Positions 33,286-41,984 of a stretch of 64,000 nt of DNA are shown one piece after another. The stretch is from Microbispora siamensis (GTDB lineage: Bacteria; Actinomycetota; Actinomycetes; Streptosporangiales; Streptosporangiaceae). A program made the position numbers and the translations under genes. Each line of letters opens with the position of its first letter. The stretch's first letter is position 1. The notes beneath the pieces were generated by a model, which was given only the letters and a program-made list of their open reading frames with translations, made no database searches and had not been told where the DNA came from. The DNA lies in contig NZ_BOOF01000007.1 in the NCBI RefSeq assembly GCF_016863095.1, forward strand, positions 1-64,000. Reading direction: 5' to 3'.

Positions 33286-35760
33286 ATGCGACTACCGCGA
33301 CGGCTGCTGAGCGCGAGCACGGCGACCGTACTGGCCGGCGCCCTGCTGGCCGTCACCTCGACTTCCACCCCCGTCTCGGCCGCCGGTGAAAATGGCACGG
33401 TCAACTACGGTGAGGCGCTGCAGAAGTCGTTCCTGTTCTACGAGGCGCAGGAGTCGGGGCACCTGCCGTCCACCAACCGGGTGACCTGGCGGGCCGACTC
33501 GACCGTCAACGACGGGAAGTCCGCCGGGGTGGACCTGTCCGGCGGCTTCTACGACGCGGGCGACCACGTGAAGTTCGGCTTCCCGATGGCGGCCATGACC
33601 ACCACGCTGGCCTGGGGCGGCGCGGACTACCGGGCGTCCTACGAGCGCTCGGGCCAGTTGCCATACCTGCTGAACACGCTCCGGCAGGCGGGCGACTACT
33701 TCATCCACGCCCACCCCGAGCCGAACGTCCTGTACGTCCAGGTCGGCGACGGCGGTGAGGACCACTCCTACTGGGGCGCGCCGGAGACCGTCGAGGCCAA
33801 GGGCCACAAGCGGCCGGTCTACAAGATCACCGCGTCGTGCCCGGGCACCGACGTCGCCGCCGAGACCGCCGCCGCGATGGCCGCCTCGTCGATCGTCTTC
33901 CGGCCGACCGACCCGGCGTACGCCGACACGCTGCTCACCCACGCCAAGCAGTTGTTCACGTTCGCCGACACGACCAAGGGGACGAACGGCCGCGACACGG
34001 CGTACGTGAACTGCGTCAGCGCCGCGCAGGGGTTCTACAACTCCACGGGTGAGGGCGGCCAGGTCGAGGGCGCCACGAAGATGTACTGGGACGAGCTGGC
34101 CTGGGCCTCCGTCTGGCTCTACCGGGCCACCGGCACCGCGAGCTACCTCGACCGGGCGCGCGAGTTCTACCCGAAGATGGGCAGCCAGGAGGACCCGGGC
34201 AGCAACGGGCAGCAGGTGCCGGTCTTCAACTTCGGCTTCGGCTGGAACGACAAGCAATACGCCGTCTACGAGCAGATGGCCGAGCTGACCGGCGAGCAGA
34301 AGTACAAGGACGACGTCCAGCGCTACCTCGACTACTGGACCGTCGGATACAAGGGCAAGAAGGGCACGATCACGCCCGGCGGCCTGGCGTACATCTTCTA
34401 CTGGGCCTCGTTGCGCATGGCCGCCAACACGGCCTTCGTCGCGTTAAGGTACGCCGACTTCCTCGGCTCGGGCGACCCGCTCTACGCGCGCTACCACGAC
34501 TTCGGCAAGCGGCAGATCGACTACGCGCTCGGCGACAACCCCAGGCACTCCAGCTACATGATCGGCTTCGGGACCAACCCGCCGCGCAACCCGCACCACC
34601 GCGGCGCGCACGGCTCCTGGACCAACGCCGGCCCCGACGGCGAGCCCGCCGTGAGCAGGCACGTCCTGTACGGCGCGCTGGTCGGCGGCCCGGACGGCGC
34701 CGACGCCTACGCCGACAGCCGCGGCGACTACGTCAAGAACGAGGTCTCCCTCGACTACAACTCCGGCATCACCAGCTCGCTCGCCGTCCTCTACGGCAAG
34801 TACGGCGGCTCGCCCCTGGCCACGCTGCCGCGCGAGACGCCCGACGGCCCGGAGTTCTATCTGGAGCCGACGATCACCCACACGACGCGGGAGACGGCGG
34901 CCAAGACCTTCGTCATCAACAAGTCGGCCTGGCCGGCGACCGTGCTGGACAAGGCGAAGTTCCGCTACTACTTCACCCTGGACGGCTCGACGACGGCGAG
35001 CCAGGTCACGGTGAGCACGTCCTACACACAGTGCAAGCAGCCCACCGGGCCGCACCTGCTGGAGGGGCGCACGTACTACGCCGAGGTCGACTGCACCGGG
35101 ACGCTCATCTTCCCCGGCGGCCAGTCGGAGTACCGCCGCGAGGTGCAGCTCCGCATCGGCGTGGCCGACGGAGCGACGTGGGACCCGTCCAACGACTGGT
35201 CGGCCAAGGGCGCGGACCACATGACCCTGTACGGCAACGACGGCCGCCTCATCTGGGGCACGCCGCCCGGCGCCGAGCCGTCGCCCAGCCCCAGCGCCTC
35301 CCCGTCGGCGTCGCCCTCGCCGTCGCCGTCCGCGTCTCCGTCGGCGTCGCCCTCGCCGTCCGCGTCGCCTTCGGCGAGCCCCTCCCCCAGCCCGTCGGTC
35401 TCGCCGAGCCCGTCCCCCTCACCGTCGCCGTCTCCCTCCGCCGGTGGTGGGTGCAAGGTGACCTATGGCACGAGCGACTGGGGCGGCGGGTTCACCGCGA
35501 CCGTCACGATCGCCAACACCGGCGCCACGGCGGTCAACGGCTGGACACTGGCCTTCGCCTTCCCCGGCACCCAGAAGATCACCCCACCCGGCTGGTCGGC
35601 CACCTGGACCCAGACCGGTGCGAACGTCACCGCCGCCAACCTCGACTGGAACAAGACCATCACCCCCGGACAGTCTGTCCAGATCGGCTTCAACGGCACC
35701 TACACCGGCGCCAACCCCAAACCCACCGCCTTCACCCTCAACGGCACCACCTGCTCCTGA
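33286..35760 (+). CDS. Secreted GH9 cellulase with CBM3 and CBM2 (GH9-CBM3c-CBM2)
   Basis: 824-residue exported cellulase. A signal peptide (about 1-33) precedes the GH9 (alpha/alpha)6 domain (about 38-500). Catalytic residues are D90 and D93 in YDAGDHVKFG and the acid E486 in KNEVSLDYNSG; the signature around HSSYMIGFGTNPP is intact. A CBM3-type module (about 520-660) follows without a long linker, as in processive GH9 endoglucanases, where it feeds the chain into the active site. A Pro-Ser linker (about 664-720) leads to a C-terminal CBM2 (C723 onward, WGGGFTATVTIANTG) that anchors the enzyme to cellulose. The ATG at 33286 follows a GAGGGGCACGT; a GTG one codon before is an alternative. First gene of a three-gene secreted set. 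Confidence 0.96.
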   Translation: MRLPRRLLSASTATVLAGALLAVTSTSTPVSAAGENGTVNYGEALQKSFLFYEAQESGHLPSTNRVTWRADSTVNDGKSAGVDLSGGFYDAGDHVKFGFPMAAMTTTLAWGGADYRASYERSGQLPYLLNTLRQAGDYFIHAHPEPNVLYVQVGDGGEDHSYWGAPETVEAKGHKRPVYKITASCPGTDVAAETAAAMAASSIVFRPTDPAYADTLLTHAKQLFTFADTTKGTNGRDTAYVNCVSAAQGFYNSTGEGGQVEGATKMYWDELAWASVWLYRATGTASYLDRAREFYPKMGSQEDPGSNGQQVPVFNFGFGWNDKQYAVYEQMAELTGEQKYKDDVQRYLDYWTVGYKGKKGTITPGGLAYIFYWASLRMAANTAFVALRYADFLGSGDPLYARYHDFGKRQIDYALGDNPRHSSYMIGFGTNPPRNPHHRGAHGSWTNAGPDGEPAVSRHVLYGALVGGPDGADAYADSRGDYVKNEVSLDYNSGITSSLAVLYGKYGGSPLATLPRETPDGPEFYLEPTITHTTRETAAKTFVINKSAWPATVLDKAKFRYYFTLDGSTTASQVTVSTSYTQCKQPTGPHLLEGRTYYAEVDCTGTLIFPGGQSEYRREVQLRIGVADGATWDPSNDWSAKGADHMTLYGNDGRLIWGTPPGAEPSPSPSASPSASPSPSPSASPSASPSPSASPSASPSPSPSVSPSPSPSPSPSPSAGGGCKVTYGTSDWGGGFTATVTIANTGATAVNGWTLAFAFPGTQKITPPGWSATWTQTGANVTAANLDWNKTITPGQSVQIGFNGTYTGANPKPTAFTLNGTTCS

Positions 35761-38494
35761 GACGAGGCCATCCATGAGACTCCTGTCCCTGGGCGGGGTG
35801 GCCGCCGTACTGGCCGCCCTGCTCGTCCCGGGCCCGGCTCCCGCACAGGCGGCGAGCACGTACAACTACACAGAGGCCCTGCAGAAGTCGATCTACTTCT
35901 ACGAGGCGCAGCAGTCGGGCAGGAAGCCCGCCTGGAGCCGGGTGGAGTGGCGCGGCGACCGCACGCTGAACGACGGGAAGGCCGCCGGGGTGGACCTGTC
36001 CGGCGGCTGGTACGACGCGGGCGACCACGTCAAGTTCGGCTTCCCGATGGCGTTCACCACCACGATGCTGGCCTGGGGGCTGGTCGAGAACCGCACCGGC
36101 TACGGGACCCAGCTCACGCCCATGCTGAACAACCTCAAGTGGGCCACCGACTACCTCATCGCCGCGCACCCCGATCCTGAGACGTTGTACGTCCAGGTGG
36201 GCGACGGCAGCGTGGACCATGCGTACTGGGGCCCGCCCGAGGTGATCGACATCAAGGGCATGTCGCGGCCGGTCTACAAGATCACCCCGACGTGCAAGGG
36301 CACCGACGTCGTCGCCGAGACGGCGGCGGCCATGGCGGCCTCCTCGATGGCCTTCCGGACGACCGACCCGGCGTACGCCGACACGCTGCTGACGCACGCC
36401 AGGCAGCTGTTCACGTTCGCCGACACGACCAAGGGCACGAACGGCCAGGACACGGCGTACACGAGTTGCGTGCCGGGCATCTCCGGCTACTACAACTCGA
36501 CCTGGGAGGGCGGCTCCGACCACCCGGGCGCGACCAAGATGTACTGGGACGAGCTGGCCTGGGCGGCCGTGTGGCTCTACCGGGCCACCGGCACCGGGAG
36601 CTACCTGGACAAGGCTCGCGAGTTCTACCCGAAGATGGGCAGCGAGCCCGACGTGGGCCAGGGCGCGGGCGGAACCACCGTCCCCGCCTACAGCTTCGGC
36701 CTCGGCTGGAACGACAAGGAGTACGGCGTCTACGCGCTGATGGCCGAGCTGACCGGCGAGCAGAAGTACAAGGACGACGTCCAGCGCTACCTCGACTACT
36801 GGACCACCGGATACAAGGGCAAGAAGGGACCGGTCACCCCCGGCGGCCTGGCCTACATCTTCAACTGGGCGTCGCTGCGCATGGCGCTGAACACCGCCTG
36901 GGTGGCCCTCGTCTACGCCGACCACCTCGGCCCCGGTGACCCGCTCTACGCGCGCTACCACGACTTCGCCAAACGACAGGTCGACTACGCCCTCGGGGAC
37001 AATCCACGCCACTCCAGTTACATGGTGGGCTTCGGGACCAACCCGCCGACGCACGTCCACCACCGGGCGGCCAGCGGCCAGTACCTCGGCTACATGAGCG
37101 ACACCACAGGACCGAACCTGCACGTCCTGTACGGCGCTCTTGCCGGCGGCCCGGACCAGACCGACGCCTACACCGACAGCCGAACGGACTACGTCCGCAA
37201 CGAGGTGGCGATCGACTACAACTCCGGCATCACCAACGTGCTCGCGCGGTTCGCCAAGGAGTACGGCGGGACACCGGTGGCGGGCTTCCCCGCGCCGGAG
37301 GAGAAGTACGAGGAGATCTACGCCGAGACCGGCAACGTCTACACCGGTGTGGACGGCACCTCGCTGACCGTCACCATCACCAACACGTCCAACTGGCCGC
37401 CGCGCGTCCTCCAGTCGGGCAAGGCGCGTTACTACTTCACGCTCGACGGCTCCACCTCGATCTCCCAGGTGAAGGTGACCGGCGGAGACAGCAACGGCTG
37501 CGCCGTGAACGGGCCGACTCTCGCGCAGGACCGCACCTACTACGCCGAGGTGGACTGCACGGGCAAGCCCATCTACCCGGGCGACGCCCAGCTCTACCGG
37601 CGCGGCACGCAACTGCGGATCTCGGTGCCGAACGGCGCGACCTGGGACCCGGCCAACGACTGGTCGGCCTCGGCGGCGTCGCACGTGCCGGTGTACGACG
37701 GGAACACGCTGGTGTGGGGCACGCCGCCCGGCGGCACGCCCAGCCCGTCCCCCTCACCGTCGCCTTCGCCCTCGCCGTCCTCTTCTCCGTCTCCCTCGCC
37801 GTCGCCGTCGGCTTCGGGGGACACCACACCGCCGAGCGTGCCCACCGGGCTGCGGGTCTGCGGGGCCGACTTCGTCAACGCGGTCCCGATGTGCTGGACG
37901 GCCTCGACCGACGACACCGGGGTCACCGGCTACGACGTCTACATGAAGCAGGGCGCCGGCTTCACCAAGATCGGATCGACCACGTCCACGCTGTACGTCG
38001 CGGACAAGCTGGTGGCCGGGACCAGCTACACGTTCTACGTCGTGGCCAGGGACGCGGCCGGCAACACCAGCCAGCCCTCGGCGACGCTCACCGCGACCGC
38101 CCAATCCGGCCTGCCCAGCCCGTCGCCCAGCCCATCGGCCTCACCGAGCCCGTCTCCGTCCCCGTCTCCATCGCCTTCACCGTCGGCAGGTGGCGGGTGC
38201 AAGGTGACGTACGGAACCAGTGACTGGGGCGGCGGGTTCACCGCGACCGTCACGATCGCCAACACCGGCGCCACGGCGGTCAACGGCTGGACACTGGCCT
38301 TCGCCTTCCCCGGCACCCAGAAGATCACCCCACCCGGCTGGTCGGCCACCTGGACCCAGACCGGTGCGAACGTCACCGCCGCCAACCTCGACTGGAACAA
38401 GACCATCACCCCCGGACAGTCCATCCAGATCGGCTTCAACGGCACCTACACCGGCGCCAACCCCAAACCCACCGCCTTCACCCTCAACGGCACC
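35476..38494 (+). repeat. 273-bp direct repeat encoding CBM2 in both GH9 genes
   Basis: Bases 35476-35748 and 38222-38494 differ at only two positions (CTG versus CCA, about 35665 and 38411). The GH9 domains are far less alike at the DNA level. The pair could recombine and remove the whole second cellulase gene between them. The interval between the copies is not itself repeated. Confidence 0.95.
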
Positions 38495-38506
38495 GCCTGC
38501 TCGTGA
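35774..38506 (+). CDS. Secreted GH9 cellulase with CBM3, FN3 and CBM2
   Basis: 910-residue exported cellulase, 13 bp after the first. Signal peptide about 1-27, then GH9 (about 30-490) with D81 and D84 in YDAGDHVKFG and acid E477 in RNEVAIDYNSG. A CBM3-type module (about 510-650), Pro-Ser linker, one fibronectin type III domain (about 683-775, PPSVPTGLRVCGADF to TSYTFYVVARDAAGN), a second Pro-Ser linker and CBM2 (about 810-910). The order GH9-CBM3-FN3-CBM2 matches processive endoglucanases of the Thermobifida Cel9A type; that is family knowledge. Its CBM2 DNA is nearly identical to that of the first gene. It differs from it by the FN3 and second linker. Confidence 0.96.
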   Translation: MRLLSLGGVAAVLAALLVPGPAPAQAASTYNYTEALQKSIYFYEAQQSGRKPAWSRVEWRGDRTLNDGKAAGVDLSGGWYDAGDHVKFGFPMAFTTTMLAWGLVENRTGYGTQLTPMLNNLKWATDYLIAAHPDPETLYVQVGDGSVDHAYWGPPEVIDIKGMSRPVYKITPTCKGTDVVAETAAAMAASSMAFRTTDPAYADTLLTHARQLFTFADTTKGTNGQDTAYTSCVPGISGYYNSTWEGGSDHPGATKMYWDELAWAAVWLYRATGTGSYLDKAREFYPKMGSEPDVGQGAGGTTVPAYSFGLGWNDKEYGVYALMAELTGEQKYKDDVQRYLDYWTTGYKGKKGPVTPGGLAYIFNWASLRMALNTAWVALVYADHLGPGDPLYARYHDFAKRQVDYALGDNPRHSSYMVGFGTNPPTHVHHRAASGQYLGYMSDTTGPNLHVLYGALAGGPDQTDAYTDSRTDYVRNEVAIDYNSGITNVLARFAKEYGGTPVAGFPAPEEKYEEIYAETGNVYTGVDGTSLTVTITNTSNWPPRVLQSGKARYYFTLDGSTSISQVKVTGGDSNGCAVNGPTLAQDRTYYAEVDCTGKPIYPGDAQLYRRGTQLRISVPNGATWDPANDWSASAASHVPVYDGNTLVWGTPPGGTPSPSPSPSPSPSPSSSPSPSPSPSASGDTTPPSVPTGLRVCGADFVNAVPMCWTASTDDTGVTGYDVYMKQGAGFTKIGSTTSTLYVADKLVAGTSYTFYVVARDAAGNTSQPSATLTATAQSGLPSPSPSPSASPSPSPSPSPSPSPSAGGGCKVTYGTSDWGGGFTATVTIANTGATAVNGWTLAFAFPGTQKITPPGWSATWTQTGANVTAANLDWNKTITPGQSIQIGFNGTYTGANPKPTAFTLNGTACS

Positions 38507-38519
38507 TCCCCCATCTCGC

Positions 38520-38547
38520 GGTCCGGCGCACCCGGGTGCGCCGGACC
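38520..38547 (+). terminator. Perfect 28-bp palindrome between second cellulase and FN3-CBM2 gene
   Basis: The 28 bp from GGTCCGG to CCGGACC are fully self-complementary, giving a 12-bp or longer GC-rich stem. It begins 14 bp after the cellulase stop and ends 21 bp before the next ATG, so it may terminate, attenuate or protect the upstream mRNA and reduce expression of the third gene. Confidence 0.65.
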
Positions 38548-38568
38548 GCCCGCAGAGAGGTGACTCTT

Positions 38569-40080
38569 ATGTCCGTCCAGGGTCTCCGTAAAGCCGCGGC
38601 CGTGCGAGCCGGTCTCCTGGGGGCCGGCCTCGCAGGCGCCGGGCTCGCCCTCGCCGCCGCGGCCCTCCCGCCGGCCTACGCGGCGGCCGAGGACACCACG
38701 CCGCCCAGTGCGCCGGGGACGCTGCGGGACTGTCCCCTGCCCGCGGCCCCCGGATCGGGCCTCGGCATCGGCGTGTCGCTGTGCTGGGGCGCCGCGACCG
38801 ACGACGTCGGCGTCACCGGCTACGACATCCAGGTGAAGCAGAGCGGCGCCTTCACCACCGTCCGCACCACGACCGGTCCCGGTTCCATCGTCAGCGGCCT
38901 CACTCTCGGGCAGTCGTACACGTTCCGAGTGATCGCCAGGGACGCGGCGGGGAACGCGGGCCCGCCGTCGAACGAACTGACGGCCACGGCGAACTACCTC
39001 AGCGGCATGCCGCCGTCCAGTCCCCCGCCCAGCCCGTCGCCGATCGACCGGACCCCGCCGACCCGTCCCGAGGGCCTGGTCACGCAGAGCGTCTACGTCA
39101 ACGGCGCGGTCGGCCTGGCCTGGACGCCGTCCACGGACGACGTCGGGATCTCCACCTACGAGGTCCACGTGTGGACCGGCGGCGCCTTCCTGCGCGCGCA
39201 GCAGGCCACGATCGACATGCGGGCCGACCAGGTCACCGCGGTCGTCACCGGCCTCACCGCGGGGCGCGACTACCTGTTCTACGTGGTGGCCCGGGACCGC
39301 TCGGGCAACCTCAGCGCGCCCTCCGACCTGGTCCGCGCCCGGGCCATGGTCGAGCCGCCCGCCGCCAGCCCGAGCCCCGGGACGGACACCACGCCTCCCG
39401 GCACGCCGACAGGGCTGGCCACCGTCAGCGGGATGTCCATCCCCGGCGGAGTCTTCCTCGCCTGGAACACCGTCGGCGACGACAGCGGGGTCCCGCCCCG
39501 CTACGACCTGTTCCGCCGGACCGAGAACGGCTACGCGTACGAGGGCGAGAACGCCACCCCCCGCGACATCGTCTCCGGCCTCGAAGGAGGCAAGCCGTAC
39601 ACCTTCCAGGTCGTCGCCCGCGACGCGGCCGGCAACCTGAGCAACCCCTCGGCGCCATACACGGCGATCGCGCAGCCCGGCGGAACGTCCTCGCCCAGCC
39701 CGTCGCCGTCCCTCGGCCTGTCGCCGTCCCCCAGCCCGTCGGCGTCCCCGTCGTCCGGTTCCGGGTGCAGGGTGACGTACGCGACCACCACCTGGGACGG
39801 CGGATTCACCGCCACCGTCACGATCACCAACACCGGCACCGCCGCCATCGACGGGTGGCGGCTCGGCTTCGGCTTCCCGCTCGCCTCCCAGCGGGTCACC
39901 AACGGATGGTCGGCCGTCTGGGCCCAGTCCGGCACCGCTGTCACCGCCGGGAACTACGAATGGAACAAGACGATCAAGCCGGGCCAGTCGGTGTATCTCG
40001 GCTTCAACGGCGCCTACACCGGCAGCAACCCCGAACCGGCCGCCTTCACCCTCAACGGAGGCGCCTGCACGACGACGTGA
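38569..40080 (+). CDS. Secreted FN3-FN3-FN3-CBM2 protein without a catalytic domain
   Basis: 503-residue exported protein. A long signal peptide (about 1-40, ending AYAAA) is followed by three fibronectin type III domains (about 43-140, 160-265, 283-372; each with a WTPS/WGAA/WNTV strand and a Y-x-F-x-V-V/I-A-R-D end), a Pro-Ser linker, and a CBM2 (about 400-503, GCRVTYATTTWDGGFTATVTI). No glycosidase, LPMO or esterase motif is present. The CBM2 is clearly more diverged than those of the two cellulases. GAGAGG precedes the ATG. It may be a cellulose-binding accessory, adhesin or spacer protein; this is inference. Confidence 0.92.
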   Translation: MSVQGLRKAAAVRAGLLGAGLAGAGLALAAAALPPAYAAAEDTTPPSAPGTLRDCPLPAAPGSGLGIGVSLCWGAATDDVGVTGYDIQVKQSGAFTTVRTTTGPGSIVSGLTLGQSYTFRVIARDAAGNAGPPSNELTATANYLSGMPPSSPPPSPSPIDRTPPTRPEGLVTQSVYVNGAVGLAWTPSTDDVGISTYEVHVWTGGAFLRAQQATIDMRADQVTAVVTGLTAGRDYLFYVVARDRSGNLSAPSDLVRARAMVEPPAASPSPGTDTTPPGTPTGLATVSGMSIPGGVFLAWNTVGDDSGVPPRYDLFRRTENGYAYEGENATPRDIVSGLEGGKPYTFQVVARDAAGNLSNPSAPYTAIAQPGGTSSPSPSPSLGLSPSPSPSASPSSGSGCRVTYATTTWDGGFTATVTITNTGTAAIDGWRLGFGFPLASQRVTNGWSAVWAQSGTAVTAGNYEWNKTIKPGQSVYLGFNGAYTGSNPEPAAFTLNGGACTTT

Positions 40081-40153
40081 CGAGCCGCGACCGGTGCCGT
40101 CCGCATCACCGCACCACCAATCGTGGAGCACCGATCTGTCATACGCCGTCCGC

Positions 40154-40468
40154 ATGAGCGTGCCCGTCATCGCACTCGCGGCGGCGCAGCACATCCTGAG
40201 CGAAGCCCAGACCGAGGCCGTCCACGGGATGATCCACAGGCTGGGGCACGTCCGGCTGGAGCCGGTCGCCTCCACCGAGGACGTGCTCCGCCTGTCGGCG
40301 GTCTCGGTGCATCTGACGGAGCGGCAGGACATGGCGGCGGCGCACACGGTCGCCGTGGCCCGGTATCTCGGCTTCCCGGTCCTCGCCGCCGACCTGAAGC
40401 GATGGGAGCCGGTGCGCGCGCACCTGCCGTGGCAGATCGACATCTACGAGATCAGTGATTCGGACTGA
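40154..40468 (+). CDS. Short PIN-domain-like protein
   Basis: 104 residues. VPVIALAAAQHILSEAQ and later AAAHTVAVARYLGFPVLAADLKRW match the middle and C-terminal part of VapC-like PIN domains, where AAAHAVAVA...PVLTAD holds a metal-binding Asp. The N-terminal strand with the first catalytic Asp is missing, so an active nuclease seems unlikely; it could be a truncated or diverged toxin. No antitoxin-like gene is beside it. RNase HII follows on the same strand. Assignment is tentative. Confidence 0.5.
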   Translation: MSVPVIALAAAQHILSEAQTEAVHGMIHRLGHVRLEPVASTEDVLRLSAVSVHLTERQDMAAAHTVAVARYLGFPVLAADLKRWEPVRAHLPWQIDIYEISDSD

Positions 40469-40507
40469 TTTCCGGATCGGCTTGTGGGCGCCTGGGATGA
40501 TACGGGG

Positions 40508-41281
40508 ATGACCGACGCCCTGCCCGGGTTTGAGCCCGGTGCCGAACCCGGCACTGCACCCGCGCCCGCCGCACCGCCGCGCCGGGTCGCCGGATACGAG
40601 ATCGAGGACGAGTTGCGTGCGGCCGGGGCGGTCCACGTCGCGGGGGTGGACGAGGTCGGCCGCGGCGCGTGGGCGGGCCCGGTGGTGGTCTGCGCCGCCG
40701 TCACCGCCTTCGGCCCGCCGCCCGAACTGCCGGGACGCGGGCAGCGCACCGTCCGGCTGACCGACTCCAAGCTGCTCGGCCCGGCCCAGCGGGAGGCGTT
40801 CGCCGAGGTCCTTCCGGACTGGCTCACCTGCCACGCGTACGGCGCTTCGGCCCCTGAGGAGATCGACGAGGTCGGCATGACCGAGGCGCTGCGCCGGGCC
40901 GCGTGCCGGGCGCTGGAGGCCCTGCCGCTGCGGCCCGACGTGGTGCTCCTCGACGGCGCGCACGACTTCCTCGGCCGGCCGTGGCGGGTGCGATGCGAGG
41001 TCAAGGCCGACCAGCGGTCGGTGTCGGTGGCCGCCGCGTCGGTGCTGGCCAAGGTGCACCGCGATCGCCTGATGGCGGAGATCGGCGAGGAGCACCCGGC
41101 ATACGGCTTCGCCGCCAACGCGGGCTATCCCTCCCCCGTGCACCAGCAGGCGCTGGCGGAGGCCGGGCCGACCCCGCACCACCGGCTGTCGTGGTCCTAC
41201 CTGGACGACCTGCCCCAGTGGCGGCACCTGCGCAAGCACCGCGACCCCCTGGCCGGCTCCGGCCAGATGACCCTCCTCTGA
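40508..41281 (+). CDS. rnhB: Ribonuclease HII
   Basis: 257-residue RNase HII, which removes RNA and single ribonucleotides from DNA. The acidic active site is visible: D and E in [18 protein letters not shown] in [17 protein letters not shown] in [11 protein letters not shown], and the [24 protein letters not shown] helix with the later [12 protein letters not shown] 40-residue acidic Gly/Pro-rich N-terminal extension precedes the core. The ATG at 40508 is the second candidate; one at 40484 adds eight residues. Confidence 0.95.
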   Translation: MTDALPGFEPGAEPGTAPAPAAPPRRVAGYEIEDELRAAGAVHVAGVDEVGRGAWAGPVVVCAAVTAFGPPPELPGRGQRTVRLTDSKLLGPAQREAFAEVLPDWLTCHAYGASAPEEIDEVGMTEALRRAACRALEALPLRPDVVLLDGAHDFLGRPWRVRCEVKADQRSVSVAAASVLAKVHRDRLMAEIGEEHPAYGFAANAGYPSPVHQQALAEAGPTPHHRLSWSYLDDLPQWRHLRKHRDPLAGSGQMTLL

Positions 41282-41286
41282 CGCAC

Positions 41287-41320
41287 CCCCGCCGGGCGTC
41301 CGTACACTGGCCGGGCGGGG
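41287..41320. terminator. Hairpin between convergent rnhB and secreted-protein genes
   Basis: CCCCGCC (41287-41293) can pair with GGCGGGG (41314-41320) in the 56-bp gap between converging genes. No U-tract. Confidence 0.4.
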
Positions 41321-41337
41321 CGCTCAGATGGTGGCGG

Positions 41338-41850
41338 TCAGTCGGCCTGCGGCGGGACGGCGCAGGTCACCGCGACGGTGGTCCGCGTGCGGTGCCCGGC
41401 CGCGCCCTTCTCCGTCGTCGCCTTCCTGGGCACCACCCTCTCTGCGATGCCGCTCTCACCCGTCACCTTCGGGGGCACCTTCTCGGGGGCCGTCCTCTCG
41501 GTCGTGCCGCTCTCGGTGGTGCCCTTCTCCGGGGCATCGGGCGCGCTCTCGGTCGTGCCCTTCGCGGCGGTGCCGGGCGCTCCCAGGTCCGCACCGGGAT
41601 TGGCGGGGATGGCCGGGACGGCGCGCACCCGGTCGCCGGGCTTCAGTTCCCGCAGTCCCGTGCCGTCGTCGAGCAGGAGCTTGCCGTCCCTCTCCACCAC
41701 CTTCAGGGTCTGCGAGCAGGAGGACGTCACCGGAACCCCGGTCCTCCCGCCGGAGGCCCCGTCGGCGTTCGCGGCGGCGGTGAGCGTGGCGGCGAGGGCA
41801 GCCCCCAGCCCGATCGCCACCAGCCCCGCCCGCATGCGCTTGCTGATCAT
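41338..41850 (-). CDS. Secreted protein of unknown function, divergent from a two-component system
   Basis: 170 residues. A signal peptide (about 1-29, ending AAANA) precedes an N-terminal segment with VTSSCSQTLKVVERDGKLLLDDGTGLRELKPGDRV and a long Thr/Glu/Pro-rich region (about 90-150) with repeated TTES/TTER units, then RTRTTVAVTCAVPPQAD. The two Cys near the ends could form a disulfide. GGAGACCTAG precedes the ATG. It diverges from the OmpR-type system and shares the large inverted repeat, so it is a likely target and perhaps the sensor's ligand or effector. I do not recognise the family. Confidence 0.75.
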   Translation of the reverse strand: MISKRMRAGLVAIGLGAALAATLTAAANADGASGGRTGVPVTSSCSQTLKVVERDGKLLLDDGTGLRELKPGDRVRAVPAIPANPGADLGAPGTAAKGTTESAPDAPEKGTTESGTTERTAPEKVPPKVTGESGIAERVVPRKATTEKGAAGHRTRTTVAVTCAVPPQAD

Positions 41851-41908
41851 CTAGGTCTCCTTCTCCTACGGCCCCGCGCGGGACCGTACGGAGACGACGG
41901 TGCCGACG

Positions 41909-41965
41909 GGCACCTGAAGCCACGCTGAAGCCGCCTGAAGGATCTTTAGCGTGGCTTCAGGTGCC
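41909..41965. promoter_or_regulatory. 18-bp inverted repeat with CTGAAG direct repeats, response regulator site
   Basis: Bases 41909-41926 are the reverse complement of 41948-41965 (core ACCTGAAGCCACGCT). Within the region CTGAAG occurs at 41914, 41925 and 41935, at 10-11 bp spacing, with CTTCAG at 41955. OmpR/PhoB-type regulators bind direct repeats at about 11 bp, so this likely controls both divergent genes. Confidence 0.65.
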
Positions 41966-41984
41966 GCCTGCGATGGTGTGGGGC

